From: Bactrocera neohumeralis
Lineage: Eukaryota; Arthropoda; Insecta; Diptera; Tephritidae
DNA length: 64,000 bases
Reading direction: 5' to 3'
Assembly: GCF_024586455.1 (NCBI RefSeq)
Contig: NW_026089624.1
Location: 8,151,341 to 8,215,340, forward strand
Under the pieces are notes generated by a model. The model ran no database searches and had not been told where the DNA came from. It worked only from the letters and a program-made list of their open reading frames with translations. Below, piece by piece: positions 32,481 to 43,129 of this stretch (positions are counted from its first letter, which is position 1; every line of letters starts with the position of its first letter). The translations under genes were made by a program, and so were the position numbers.

Positions 32481-33410
32481 TTTACAAAAAGAACCACGGG
32501 TTTAATTGCAAAAGCAAATCACGAAACCCAAAATTCGAAAAATTGGCAAGAGACACCTTGCTGCTCAGATGCACAAAAATCTCAAACGCTGCACAGCGAA
32601 ACACGAAATGGACTAGATACAGAACTAGTCACCACCATACCAACTCAAGTTGAGTATAATAAAAACAAATACCTTAATTCACAATTAAGGAAAGTTCAAA
32701 AGTTAAGAAAACTTACCCCCATAACGAACAAAACTCTAGAAGATCGGTATCGTGAAGACTTCTCTAAAGCCACAACTAAACGATCACAAAATGGCCGGTA
32801 CGTCGTACGACTATCACAAGAGCCACAATTTTCAAATATTCCACAAATTGGTATAAAAACAAAGTCAGAGTTACCACTGACAGTCAATATATTAAAAGCA
32901 CATAACACTTTTCGGCCCCGCAGGATAGCTTTCGCCAACAATGGAAAAAAACACACAATTCTGAACGAATACTTAAGCGGTGGCGCACTACTAATTACAA
33001 ATTTACACTAAATTACAAATTTTCCAAAAAGTCGAAAAATCGACACCTATAATACAATATAGGACAACTCAAAATTAACGTTCATGGACCACTATATTCT
33101 CTATGCGATACTGTGACGCACCTGGACTTACAAAAGCAAAGGTCGCTCTTATCGCATCTACATAAGCGCTCCTCATATTGGCGATTATGGGAATCAGCTG
33201 TAAAAGGCTTCAAATTAATTGTGAAAAATTGTGTCATTGTAAACAAGAGTCGATTCACTGTGCTCTCGCAAGATTCCTCTAATTTCATAGTCCTAAGTGA
33301 AGGGCTAAGGAGTACGCATTCTGGCCACATCTGAGCCAGGCGTGGAGTTACCATCCTTCATAAGCCGATATCGCAGAAAAGGCAAATAATCTTAACCTAG
33401 TTTTGCAAAC
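32481..33410 (+). pseudogene. BEL copy 2 pol remnants
   Basis: LDTELVTTIPTQVEYN and a stretch with RSQNGRYVVRL resemble the start of BEL RT (GRYVVxLP); then a large deletion; then THLDLQKQRSLLSHLHKRSS and LWESAVKGFK (33114-33220) resemble the integrase block GGLWESAVKS. RT catalytic motifs, RNase H and the rest of the integrase are absent. Confidence 0.6.
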
Positions 33411-33687
33411 CGATGGTAAAGAAATTTGAAATAAGAACACAAATATAAACCTATCAAAGAAACAACCGCAAATATAAGCAAAAGCAGTTACAAACTCATA
33501 AATCCGTAAAATATAGTTTCTTATTGTACGCACGTAAAAGCATATGTACATACCAAATGCTAAGTATGTTTAAAACCAAAGCCGTTTCCAACTTTATAGC
33601 ATGTGTTCTGTGCCCTCGGCTACTCTACCAGCAGTACGCCGAAATACATGCAACAGTATGTACGTAATACTAGGCAAAATATTCGCC

Positions 33688-33701
33688 TAGGGGGCCCAGG
33701 A
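33688..33701 (+). promoter_or_regulatory. BEL copy 2 polypurine tract
   Basis: TAGGGGGCCCAGGA lies directly before the 3' LTR; the same motif stands before the copy 1 3' LTR at 17253-17265. It is the expected plus-strand primer site. Confidence 0.65.
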
Positions 33702-34185
33702 TGTTTAAATGAGTTAAGCTTACACCCACTCTACCCGGGAAAAACTGGCGCACCCTAGCTAGACACCAACACTCCACACCACCAATACACCACACCTGGG
33801 GACACATTGAATTTCACCACATCAGATGTCAAAAGGATTGGATTATCGCTATTATTTTGACCACATTCGTCATCTACTATTCGTGCTATACAAGTCGCCC
33901 ATCCACAAACGCTTCATATTTTCCACTCCACACTGCGCCGCGGAGTTCCAACTTTGGCTTCGATCGTCATTGTTCCACTCGCGCCGACAACACATCCTAC
34001 TTCGATTCGACGCGGTATATTATTAAGCCAAACATTGTACCGCAAACAAAGTATAATTTTAAATAAATTGTAATAAATTGTATTTCAAATACACAACTAT
34101 TTTTTGATTTTAAACACTCGCGCGAGTGTAAGTGCATAACATCAGTGGTTTGTATTCCCCAATAAATTGGGTCGTTATTTGTTCA
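33702..34185 (+). repeat. BEL copy 2, 3' LTR
   Basis: 484 bp, preceded by CTAGGGGGCCCAGGA (polypurine tract) and followed by GAGTA. It contains the 37-bp block missing from the 5' LTR. Confidence 0.92.
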
Positions 34186-34190
34186 GAGTA

Positions 34191-36237
34191 AAACGTGAAT
34201 TTGTTTAAATGTTTACCGTTGCACAATCCCCATCTTAAAAAATTTCAATTTGACACAAAAATTCCCATTCACATTTATTGAAATTATTTGTTATATAAAA
34301 TGTGATAAAAGAAGAACCGTCACATAAGCCATCTACCAAAAAGCCCGAACAATACCTAAGGATTTGGTTTGGATAGGTGAGCCCGTTCTTAAGTTATAAA
34401 ATTACAACGAAACATGGCATCACTTTATATACTATGTACAAGTATATAAAATATAATATATATAAAACATACATATATGTATACATAATTCAAGAACGGC
34501 TTAACCGATTTGGTTGAAAATTAGTGAGGATTTCTTCTTTATTGGCGGAGACACCGCTTACGCGGTAATAGCCGAGTTTTCAACAGCGCGTCAATCGTTC
34601 TTCCTTTTCGCTATTTGGCGCCAATTGGAGATTCCAAGTGTAAAGTCAAAACAATTCATACATCTAAAAAATTATAGTTCTAATCTTAAGCATATGTTCA
34701 ATATTCATGTAGAAATCATTTGAATATTTATTTCCTTAAACAAAAAAATAACCAAATACCAGCAGGATACAGAAATTTTCGTTTTCATATGCTATATTAG
34801 GGTTTATACTGATAGTTGTTACTGAAGAAGAAAAAGTTGAATCCTTATTTGAGATGAGTGCATAATAGCTCACAAATATTTAAACGCTAATAATCAAGTT
34901 TGAGTTTTCTTACGGGCGCTACGCTCTGGATTTTAGCCGTCGATTTTACTATATGATTAGACAAAAGGCGTAAAACGCGTGTGTTCTCCACGCTATAACA
35001 AGAAGCAAAGGTATGTGTAACGATAAACGATGCAGGATTCTGCAGAAAGTGTGACATATTTTACATATTATTTATTTATTATCACATACATAATATATTT
35101 TTGAAACAATTGTTATATCTAATATATTTATGTCTGCACTATTCTTTAAGTGGTTTACGAAAACAATTAAATAAAAATGTAGATTGTCAATTTAACTTTT
35201 CCATTATATTTTTATAATGATTAATGATATTCCTGACAACAAGGAACAAGCAGATCCGCGGATTTAGGCTAGTTTGCTTTATTCCTTAGTTTTCAGTCCC
35301 CAAAAACCTTGCAATGCTCCAGAGTGTTTAGGCAACATTTTTATAGGGTAGGTTAAATAAACTTTAACTTTCACATCAGCTGTATGGTGAAAGTACTTTG
35401 CCTGTTGGGATATAGTGCAGGTCGTGTTGGTGCATTTTGTTAAACGCCAATGATCTAAGGCCTCCACTGCCTTACCAAAACTGAACTGACCCTTACCTTC
35501 TACATGGTCTATAGTTAGGAATTAACTTTTCGATTATGGTTTGAAGCCTGGACAGGAGATGACACTCAGCAACACTGACCAATAGGCATATGTTATACTA
35601 CTTCCATCCCTTAAAAGCCATGGAATCAGAGTACGTTTGCTTCACATCAGCACTTAACTAGTGAGGTTGGTACAGGTTGAGAAAACTCCCTCTTTACGCT
35701 AGCGGTCAGCTAGCCTTTACATTGTAAACGATAACCTTAGAAGCGTTAAATGATCACACATTTTTTAAGGAAATTAACGAGGAAAAGACAGAATCGGAAT
35801 AAAAACAAGGAGATCGGTAGCACCACACTGATTTATCCGTGGGAGTGTAAAATCTAGAGTGCCGAGACCGTCAACCGCCATAGCTACTAAAGCGGCTAGT
35901 GTAATCTCGTTTTAGGGTGCATCAAGGCTAGTCTTTCTTGCCGAAACGCTAGAATGGATAAGGCCGCTGAGAAAAGGAAGTGACCATAGAGCAACAGAAC
36001 AGGACGTACCTCAAACGACAGTGAAGCAGCAAAGATCATATGAGAAAACAGGGAATGCCCCAAAGATTAGCGAAATCGACTGCAGTGGGGAGGATAGCGC
36101 CATCTCACGAGAAGAGTGAAAAACGGTAGCTGCAGCCATTTCCGCTGTTTTCATGAAGGTGATCAGAGGGAACTCTCGGCCTACTCCAAGGGAAGCCGAC
36201 CGGTCAATTACGCAGCCACAATGTGGTCACCTGGATA
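34191..36237. other. Presumed intron, no gene seen
   Basis: Apart from the RTE tail at 34530-34642 I find no gene. CAAGAACGGCTTAACCGATTTGG (34491-34513) has the look of a repeat. Segments at 35260-35520 and 35800-36230 have more balanced base composition, suggesting old TE coding sequence, but no frame is readable. Confidence 0.4.
34530..34642 (-). mobile_element. RTE 3'-end fragment
   Basis: About 110 bp matches the last part of the RTE family (TCCAATTGGCGCCAAATAGC, then GCGCTGTTG and the AAGAAGAAA tail on the minus strand). It is a severely 5'-truncated insertion. Confidence 0.75.
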
Positions 36238-37606
36238 CCTTCTTCTTCTTTATTGAAGCAGACACCGCTTACGCGATTATAGTCGAGTTAACAACAGCGG
36301 GCCAGTCGTTTCTTCTTTTCGCTACGTGGCGCCTATTGGATATTCCAAGCGAAGCCAGGTCCTTCTCTACCTGGTCTTCCTCTGCTTCCCTCGGCGGGTA
36401 CTGCGTAGAAAACTTTGAGAGCATTCCATTCGTTCATCCTGACAACATGACTTAGCCAGCGTACACCCTGTCTTTTAATTCGCTGAACTATGTCAATAAT
36501 ATCTAATACAGCTCATCGTTCCATCGAATGCGATATTCGCTGTGGACACCACGCAAAGGACCATAAATCTTTCGCAGAACCTTTCTCTCAAAAACTCGTA
36601 ACGTCGGCTCATCAGTTGTTGTCATCGTCCAATCCTCTGCGCCATATAGCAGGGCGGGAATAATGAGTGACTGATAGAGTTTGGTTTTTGTTCGTCGAGA
36701 GATGACTTTACTTCACAATTGCCTACTCAGTCCGAATTAGCACCTGTTGGCAAGAGCTATGTTGCGTTGGATTTCCAGGCTGACATTGTTGGTGGTGTTT
36801 ACGCTGGTTCCAAGATAGACGAAATTATCTACGACTTCAAAGTTATGACTGTCAACAATGACGTGAGAGCCAAGTCGCGAATGCGACGACTGTTTGTTTG
36901 ATGACAGGAGATATTTCGTCTTGCCCTCGTTCACTGCCAGACCCATTTGCCTTGCTTCCTTGTCCAGTCTGGAGAAAGCAGTAAAAACGGCGCGGGTGTT
37001 GAGGCCGATGATATCAATATCATCGGCATACGCCAGCAGCTGTACACTCTTATAAAAGATTGTACCTGCTCGATTTAGTTCTGCAGCTCGAATAATTTTC
37101 TCCAGTAGCAGATTGAAGAAGTCGCACGATAGGGAGTCGCCTTGTCTGAAACTTCGTTTAGTATCGAACCGCTCGGAGAAGTCCTTCCCGATCCTGACGG
37201 AGCATTTGGTGTTGCTCAACGTCAGTTTACACAGCCGAATTAGTTTTTCGGGGATAACAAGTTCAGACATCGCGGTGTAAAGGCAGCTCCTTTTCGTGCT
37301 GTCGAAAGCAGCTTTGAAATCGATGAAGAGGTGGTGTGTGTCGATTCTCCTTTACGGCTCTTTTCCACGAGTTGGCGCATGGTGAATATCTGGTCGGTTG
37401 TTAATTTGCCAGGTCTAAGGCCACACTGATAAGATCCAATCAGTTTGTTGACGGTGGGATTTACTACCATTTAGCAGGCTGGAGAAGTGTTCCCTCCATA
37501 ATTTTAGTATGCTCTGGGCATCGGTCACTAGATCACCTTTGGTGGTTCTACAAGAGTATGCTCCGGTCTTGAAACCTTCTGTTGGTCGCCGCATTTTTTC
37601 GTAGAA
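36238..37606 (-). mobile_element. 5'-truncated RTE retrotransposon
   Basis: Minus-strand RT pieces are clear: LIRLCKLTLSNTKCSVRIGK, FRQGDSLSCDFFNLLLEKII, LAYADDIDIIGLNTRAV, and [16 protein letters not shown] (ORF 37270-36737), preceded by [20 protein letters not shown] (37470-37240) in another frame. The 3' end with the AAGAAGAAG tail is at about 36238. Upstream, a deletion joins TTTACTACC to the segment around GCAGGCTGGAGAAGTG near 37470. The 5' end fades near 37606. Confidence 0.85.
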
Positions 37607-38270
37607 TTTTCCAGCAGTACCCCTGTCGACCAGGATATAGCTGGAGAAAACTAGTCAGAACACTTCACTTCGGACTACCTCAAGATATCTCTTGTCTCCT
37701 AGCGAATACGTTCATGGTGAGGCCTGTAATGTTCCTGTTAAGGAACATAATTCACTCCAAGCAGTTTCTGCGTGGATATTTTAGGAGAAATACTTACAGC
37801 TCATTTACTCTCGTACGCTCGGCAACACTCTAATTCTAACTATGTCTGCTACCAGTCTGGTAGCCCTTATATATTTACTACATCATTACCAAAGCAACGC
37901 TACTCGAACATACGAGTTTCAGTGTTGCGTAGTTTTTGGCATTCGTGTTAGCCACAATATTAATTAGCCAAAACGCTTCCAAGGCACACCGCTAGCAGTG
38001 AGTGGCGTTAGAGTTTTCGACTAACTGAACTTAACTACATGTCTTTATTACATTAAGTAGGAATACTATCTTAAGCACGCTTTAGTTTAATGACAAAAAT
38101 AGGCGAAATTTCTGTAATTGACAAGACAAGATTGACATAACTTCTATACCGTTTATGGAAACTTTCAACTTTCTCAATTAACTTAATAAAATAAATATCT
38201 AAGAAATTGAAATATGAATATACATATTTGAAATGAGGTATGTGGTTTTAATATTATATCGTTAACGTAC
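37607..38270. other. Unclassified sequence next to the last Cadps exon
   Basis: Balanced composition at 37610-38030 (TACCAGTCTGGTAGCCCTTA, AGTGTTGCGTAGTTTTTGGC) suggests a TE, possibly an LTR, but I cannot name it. From 38050 on it is AT-rich intron leading to the GTACGT donor at 38265-38270. Confidence 0.35.
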
Positions 38271-38560
38271 CTTCAATTCTCGCTTCAGAAGAAAGTCGTG
38301 TATAATTAACTAGGGCTGCTGTTTCTAAACTCTTCTTAATCATCATACGTACTTCTTCTGGTGGTACGGGTGTAACAATGTCTTTCATGAGTACACGCTC
38401 TAAGAGAGACAGAGTAGCTTTTAAAGCACCTTCCGGACGACCAAATGGAAAACAAAAGCGAAAATTCGTTATTTGATATTCAAGTAATATCCGAAGTCGC
38501 TCTTTAATTTCAGCGAACTTTTCCTTTTCCTCGTGCGTTATGCTGCCAACGCCATCGGGT
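38271..38560 (-). CDS. Cadps: Cadps exon, CAPS/MUN region, last exon in window
   Basis: This 290-bp exon completes the Arg codon and reads [20 protein letters not shown] then [40 protein letters not shown] and [10 protein letters not shown], ending ARIEG before a GTACGT donor. The protein should continue for several hundred residues, yet no further CAPS exon is recognisable from 38270 down to 1. The following intron is therefore inferred to exceed 38 kb and to contain the whole left half of the window. Confidence 0.94.
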
Positions 38561-38626
38561 CTATTAATATAAGAGACCATCATGTTTCTACAGAATTACT
38601 ACTTATAAGTAAATATTCGTAAGTAC

Positions 38627-38814
38627 CTATTTCCATGCACATGGCTAGCACAAAACGCAAATGAGTAATGTATTAACGTGGGGTCGATCATATACTGTTT
38701 TTCTGCCCGATCTAACAAATCTGATAAATAACACAGATGTCTGTAACAACCACGCACTCCATATCGCGCACAATATTCATCGAGCACAAAGACCTGGCCA
38801 GGACTGAACCAACC
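38627..38814 (-). CDS. Cadps: Cadps exon, start of CAPS/MUN region
   Basis: The exon encodes [20 protein letters not shown] then [20 protein letters not shown] and [20 protein letters not shown], highly conserved CAPS sequence leading into the Munc13-homology (MUN) region that engages syntaxin/SNAREs. It is 188 bp, ends with AG of a split Arg codon, and has a GTACTT donor and an AACAG acceptor. Confidence 0.94.
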
Positions 38815-38892
38815 CTGTTAGATTGCCAGAATTAATTTGTTGAAGATAAATTCATTCTTACAATTATTTTTTTTTTAACTTATTTAACGCAC

Positions 38893-39029
38893 CAATGACG
38901 CATAGGGATCGTTAAGACGATACTCGAGCGTGAGATTTTGTAGTACTTTGAAAAGAGCAGCGTGGTCGAATGAGCAAGGATCTGCACTTATATAATCTTC
39001 CATTCCATGCTTTCGAGCTTTGTCGGCAT
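38893..39029 (-). CDS. Cadps: Cadps exon, post-PH region
   Basis: This 137-bp exon reads [20 protein letters not shown] then [20 protein letters not shown], the conserved CAPS segment after the PH domain. It starts by completing a split Asp codon and ends on a whole codon before a GTGCGT donor. The acceptor is AGTGCAG. Confidence 0.93.
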
Positions 39030-39193
39030 CTGCACTTTGAAACAAAAATTAGGTTTATAATTTAGCGTTGTTCCAGGTTCCTATTTGATGTGGAATAATA
39101 AAAATTATAATATATTTCCAGAGGGTTATCTCCCTCATACTAAATTACAGCAATAATCTTAAGTCTTATTATACAAATGTACATATATATTAC

Positions 39194-39400
39194 CGCCTTG
39201 TATTTTTGATATCGCCGAGTTTTTATCCTGGGTTACTGGAGGCGTGGGCTTGTGCGATTGTCCCGTAGCCCTATACATAGCCATGACCCAGAGACTACAT
39301 TCATTTTCATCATCGCATGCAAAAACAATACTATCACCTTCTCGAACTGCATTGAAAAAATAACGGCCTCCATTTAAGTCTATGCCAAACATTAAATTGG
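39194..39400 (-). CDS. Cadps: Cadps exon, PH domain second part
   Basis: This 207-bp exon encodes [20 protein letters not shown] then [20 protein letters not shown] and [11 protein letters not shown], the C-terminal half of the CAPS PH domain including its final helix, followed by a short variable linker. The acceptor is ATTGCAG and the donor GTAATA. Confidence 0.95.
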
Positions 39401-39468
39401 CTGCAATGCGAAATAAAGGAAAGGATGTTTTCTGTTACGGCTCTAGAGTATTAATTTAAACCACCTAC

Positions 39469-39644
39469 CGCTCGCCGCTTCTATGTAATCAACTGTATAT
39501 CCATCCAATTGCATCATTTCCGATGGTTCAGACTTCTTCTCTTTGTAGCTACACATTGCGAATGTATACTGGGACACCTGAACTAACACGAAATACCGTT
39601 TCTTCCACTTCTTCCAAACTGATTTACCAATTGCATGAAGGTAC
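39469..39644 (-). CDS. Cadps: Cadps exon, PH domain first part
   Basis: The exon encodes [20 protein letters not shown] then [20 protein letters not shown] and [14 protein letters not shown], the nearly invariant start of the CAPS PH domain, which binds PI(4,5)P2 on the plasma membrane. It is 176 bp, with acceptor TTTGCAG and donor GTAGGT, and the phase is continuous with its neighbours. This is the strongest single match for naming the gene. Confidence 0.96.
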
Positions 39645-39897
39645 CTGCAAACAATAATTTCATACATTTAAATCAGAGAACAACTATCACTTCAAATTAT
39701 AGAATATAACTCATTAAATCAAATTTCAAAAATTTTCTCTGTAGCCGAACCAAAAATGTCTAAGGTCAGCGTTTATAGAAATTTCAAGTTTTTATTACAC
39801 TGGTTTACAATAAATTCGTGACTGTGATGTTAGAGGCTGTTTCTTGTTAATTTTGAATTTTCTAAAACCGGAAATGATAGTAAGTTATATTTCATAA

Positions 39898-40060
39898 CAC
39901 GACGGGTACTGAGTCGAAATCCTTCAAATCTGGAGTGTTCTCTTCCATCCGAGCAACATGACCTGACCAGCTCAGCCGCTGTTTCTTGATTCGCTGTCCT
40001 ATGTCAATGTCGCAGTATATCTCTCTGGTTCTGAGTTGGCATTCAAACCACGACCATTCA
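39898..40060 (-). mobile_element. Short RTE fragment inside a Cadps intron
   Basis: The minus strand encodes a stretch like DIDIGQRIKKQRLSWSGHV followed by ARMEENTPDLKDF, matching the C-terminal RTE segment KRQRLRWLGHVVRMDENTPA seen at 27215-27290. It lies in the intron between the exons at 40306-40412 and 39469-39644. Both ends are truncated and it is older than the other copies. Confidence 0.7.
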
Positions 40061-40305
40061 CTAAAATGCCAAATAGCGGAACATATAGGAAAATTTTGAA
40101 CTTGTAATTAGGACACCTCAAATACGTCATAGGCCTCTTAGCACATCAGTCGCAAATTTTTCCTTCAGATTTGTAGAGTATTGTTTTTGGTCTCTTCTAT
40201 CTATGGAGTATCAAACTTAACTTGATTCACTAGTGTCTGATTTACTAAATCTCTCGTTTATATATATGAGTAAACATACTTATGTACGCATTGCTGTATA
40301 CTTAC

Positions 40306-40412
40306 CCACAGTGCTTCATATTTAAAGGTTTGTCCAACCGACAAGCAATCTTAATTCGGAGGTCTTGATCTGGAAGATTTTTGGTCACCACCAGTCGATG
40401 CCATTCGGGGGA
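40306..40412 (-). CDS. Cadps: Cadps exon, C2-PH linker
   Basis: The exon encodes [20 protein letters not shown] then [15 protein letters not shown], the CAPS segment linking C2 to the pleckstrin homology domain. It is 107 bp, begins on a whole codon, ends with two bases of a Gly codon, and has a GTAAGT donor and a TTTTAG acceptor. Confidence 0.92.
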
Positions 40413-40469
40413 CTAAAATATATTGACGAATTTTACATAAGCACCGATGTGTAGAATTCTCTATAATAC

Positions 40470-40614
40470 CTTCGATGAAAGTGGTGTTGGTTTTATTGTA
40501 ACCTTGCCCAGTTCCTTGTCTTCTAATGCCAACATCCCAGGGTTTTCTGTATATAGCTTTACTTTAACTATTGGCAAGGGGTGTGTTGTTGTGAAGTCAC
40601 CTTGGGTATCCCAC
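40470..40614 (-). CDS. Cadps: Cadps exon, C2 domain second part
   Basis: This 145-bp exon completes the split Met codon and reads [20 protein letters not shown], then [19 protein letters not shown], the conserved end of the CAPS C2 domain, finishing on whole codon AAG before GTATTA. Acceptor CTTAG is at 40615-40616. The reading frame is uninterrupted. Confidence 0.92.
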
Positions 40615-40706
40615 CTAAGTATTGAATATACATTTTACATAATGAAATCACTTCTCAATGAGTTCAGTTGTTCAGAACTATTATTGTATGTATATAGTAC
40701 ACTCAC

Positions 40707-40940
40707 ATTGGTTTTGAAGCCTCCGCTTGATCGGTTTGTAGTTTTTCACCATTTTCTACCTCCATGGTGCAATACACAATTCGATTGGGCGCCAAAGATT
40801 TTAGACCCTTAACTTCCATGACAATAACTTCCAATTGAAATGTAAGTACAACATCCAATTTCGTTAGTTGCGTTATGCCCTCATCTACATCACCTTCCAA
40901 TTTTGAAAGTGAGCCATGTGATCGCAGTATCATCTTCCTA
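40707..40940 (-). CDS. Cadps: Cadps exon, C2 domain first part
   Basis: This exon encodes [20 protein letters not shown], then [20 protein letters not shown], the first strands of the CAPS C2 domain, and ends [14 protein letters not shown] with the Met codon split. Length is 234 bp. The donor GTGAGT and the acceptor (TTTAAG at 40941-40942) are intact. The C2 domain of CAPS mediates dimerization and membrane association in calcium-dependent exocytosis. Confidence 0.92.
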
Positions 40941-41400
40941 CTTAAATACACATATAGCAACAAATTAAAATTATACCAAAAACGAATTCTTGTTTCCTGT
41001 AGAACACTTTCTTAGTTAAGATACTTTTCGACCTTCTTTTTTATAGTTGCAACATAAATCATTTCAAAATTGTTTTGTTAAGATTTCGACTGTATTGTGC
41101 TTTATAGCGATTTTGTATGCCGTTTCAAAAATATCTAGTGTTTTTTCTTTGATAATATATTTAAGTAATTGAAAGATGTCGATAAAAGTCCTGTATCGAA
41201 AATGACGAATTTATCTAAAAAAACTTAGTAGAAACCCTAGATTAGTTTAAAGAGGCTTCTCGAAACATTAATTTTCTATATACCCCATCATCTCGGTAGT
41301 AGTTCAGTATTGACTTTGGGTTTTAGTTAGTTTAACCAAATACTTAAAACAAATATAAATATGTATAAATACTAAATTATTTTAAATAGCTTATACTTAC

Positions 41401-41415
41401 AGAAAGGATGGAGTG
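41401..41415 (-). CDS. Cadps: Cadps candidate 15-bp cassette microexon
   Basis: On the minus strand a good acceptor (TTTTTCTATTGCAG) is followed by 15 bases and then a GTAAGTATA donor. The 15 bases keep the phase of the flanking exons (after AG of the split codon) and would add S-T-P-S-F. As the length is divisible by three, the transcript stays open whether it is used or skipped, which is typical of neuronal cassette microexons. No protein homology can be judged at this length, so the call rests on splice signals and phase only. Confidence 0.5.
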
Positions 41416-41481
41416 CTGCAATAGAAAAAGTTATGCATTTAATAACTTTCAAAATTTTCACATACTTACAGAAATATGTAC

Positions 41482-41732
41482 CTATGATTGTATCGTTTGA
41501 GTTTTTGTAATCCATATTTGCTATCCATATTTCCCTTAGATACTGGTAAGGACTCCAAATTCGCCATTAGCAGGTTTATTGATGATTTTAACTCCTCAAT
41601 ATAAAGAGACTCCATCTCTTTTAGAACAAACTTTGGCATTAGTTTTCGGTTCTTTTCCATTTCACTAACTCGTTGCATTCGACCGTCTAGCTCACGACGG
41701 ATTGCAGCTGCTTGCTCATCGGCTGAATCCAG
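41482..41732 (-). CDS. Cadps: Cadps exon, copy B of a tandemly duplicated exon
   Basis: This is the same 251-bp exon as the one at 46574-46824, encoding LDSADEQ through [10 protein letters not shown] and ending with the split codon AG. I see no base difference between the two copies. This copy lies next to the downstream exons (15-bp microexon at 41401-41415, C2 exon at 40707-40940) and fits their phase, so it sits in the ancestral position at least on its 3' side. The left breakpoint of the duplicated unit lies only about 21 bp beyond the donor, at 41461. Confidence 0.9.
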
Positions 41733-43129
41733 CTAAAAAAATTTTATTAATTCGTTTATATAGAAAAATTTTTTTCTCTAGTCCAGATTCTGGTAGAGGA
41801 GACTTGTGTCGGTTATTTGAAAGTTCATCTATAAATTTTATTTTTTTAATTTTCTTATTTAAATAAATACCAAGTGTTTACACATACACATGATTGTTGG
41901 TCGCAACATTGTTGCGTATTTATAGTGAAATAGTCATGTGTAGACAAAAGCAGCATCGGAGGTATTAAACACATAGTCAACGGCGAGCGACAGACTGCAT
42001 GTGTCAAATATTAAAATACACACGTTCTTATAGACACAGTTACTTAGACAACATACGCACTTGACTTCACGGCAAAAAGCATGCAGTTGTTGCTGTTAAA
42101 TTAAATTAAAACCTCTTCTAATTTTGCCGACGGCAATGCAGCAGTAGTGTTGCTACTAATATGGGCAATGTAAAATTATTGAAATTTCTAACAAATCTAA
42201 TGTTATTTTACCAACAGCAGCATAAAATAGCCCTGATATACATATGTATACAAGTAGTATAGTTTTTAATAGCAATTGATAAATGAATCTTCTATTCACT
42301 TAATTTTTGCACAAAAATTTTACTTTGAACAAATAATTTAAATTTCTTTCAAGTAGAAATTTTAGTACATCAACAACGATGTTATGAAAATTAGATACGT
42401 CGATCCCGTCTTCATAGGGTTCTGGCTTAAAGCGCTACATATTTAAAAACAAGAAAATTTCGGTGTCGTGCTACCGTCTACGTATGTGTTTAAAGCTAAC
42501 GCTTGACCTAATTCTGTATTACTTTACTTCTTTCTCACAGCTAAACGAAGCAATAGATAGTTGAACCGATGAGCTGAGTGCAAAAATTGAAAAAATTAAA
42601 AAATAAAAAAATTAAATTTAATTTAAGTGAATCATCACCGTTTTCTGGGATTCACAAGGTGTGTTCTTCCTTGAGTACTTGGAGAAAGGAAATGCGATAA
42701 CCGAGTTCCGCAAAATCGAACTATTAGGCCGAAACTGTCGGATTTAATAAAGTAATCCACACAATGACAAGCAAGTCGCACAGCCAAATTCGTCGAACTA
42801 GGCTATGAACTACAGCCCTATTCACCATATTCTTTCCAATTAGCTACCTATGAATTCCCTCACTTTCCAAACGTGAAGTCTCTACCCGCTCTGTCACCGC
42901 CACGTTGGCCTACTTTGAATACTTCCAGAAATCATATTAAGCTACAGAATACCCTTTTTCTCCCAATAGTCATATAAAATATCCTTACGAAACAAAGTAA
43001 AGATGAAAAATTATACTGTTCACAAATTGTAATTTAATTTGAACAAATGCTATTAAATCACATTTTTGGTAAAGTGAAATTGTCATTGCAGAAGGGATAA
43101 CATGGTTTTCTCAAACCCGGATATCAATA
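41733..43129. other. Cadps intron inside duplicated unit 1
   Basis: AT-rich with no coding sign. The same sequence is at 46825-48221. Nothing further recognised. Confidence 0.5.

Larger units (their letters stand above)
28742..34185 (+). mobile_element. BEL/Pao retrotransposon, copy 2, LTRs and TSD intact, pol mostly deleted
   Basis: Flanked by the exact 5-bp duplication GAGTA (28737-28741 and 34186-34190). 5' LTR 28742-29188, PBS 29189, leader to 31215, gag 31216-32470, pol scraps to about 33400, purine tract GGGGGCCCAGGA and 3' LTR 33702-34185. Total 5.4 kb, far shorter than a full BEL (RT, RNase H and most of the integrase are missing). It is younger than copy 1 judging by LTR similarity. 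Confidence 0.92.
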
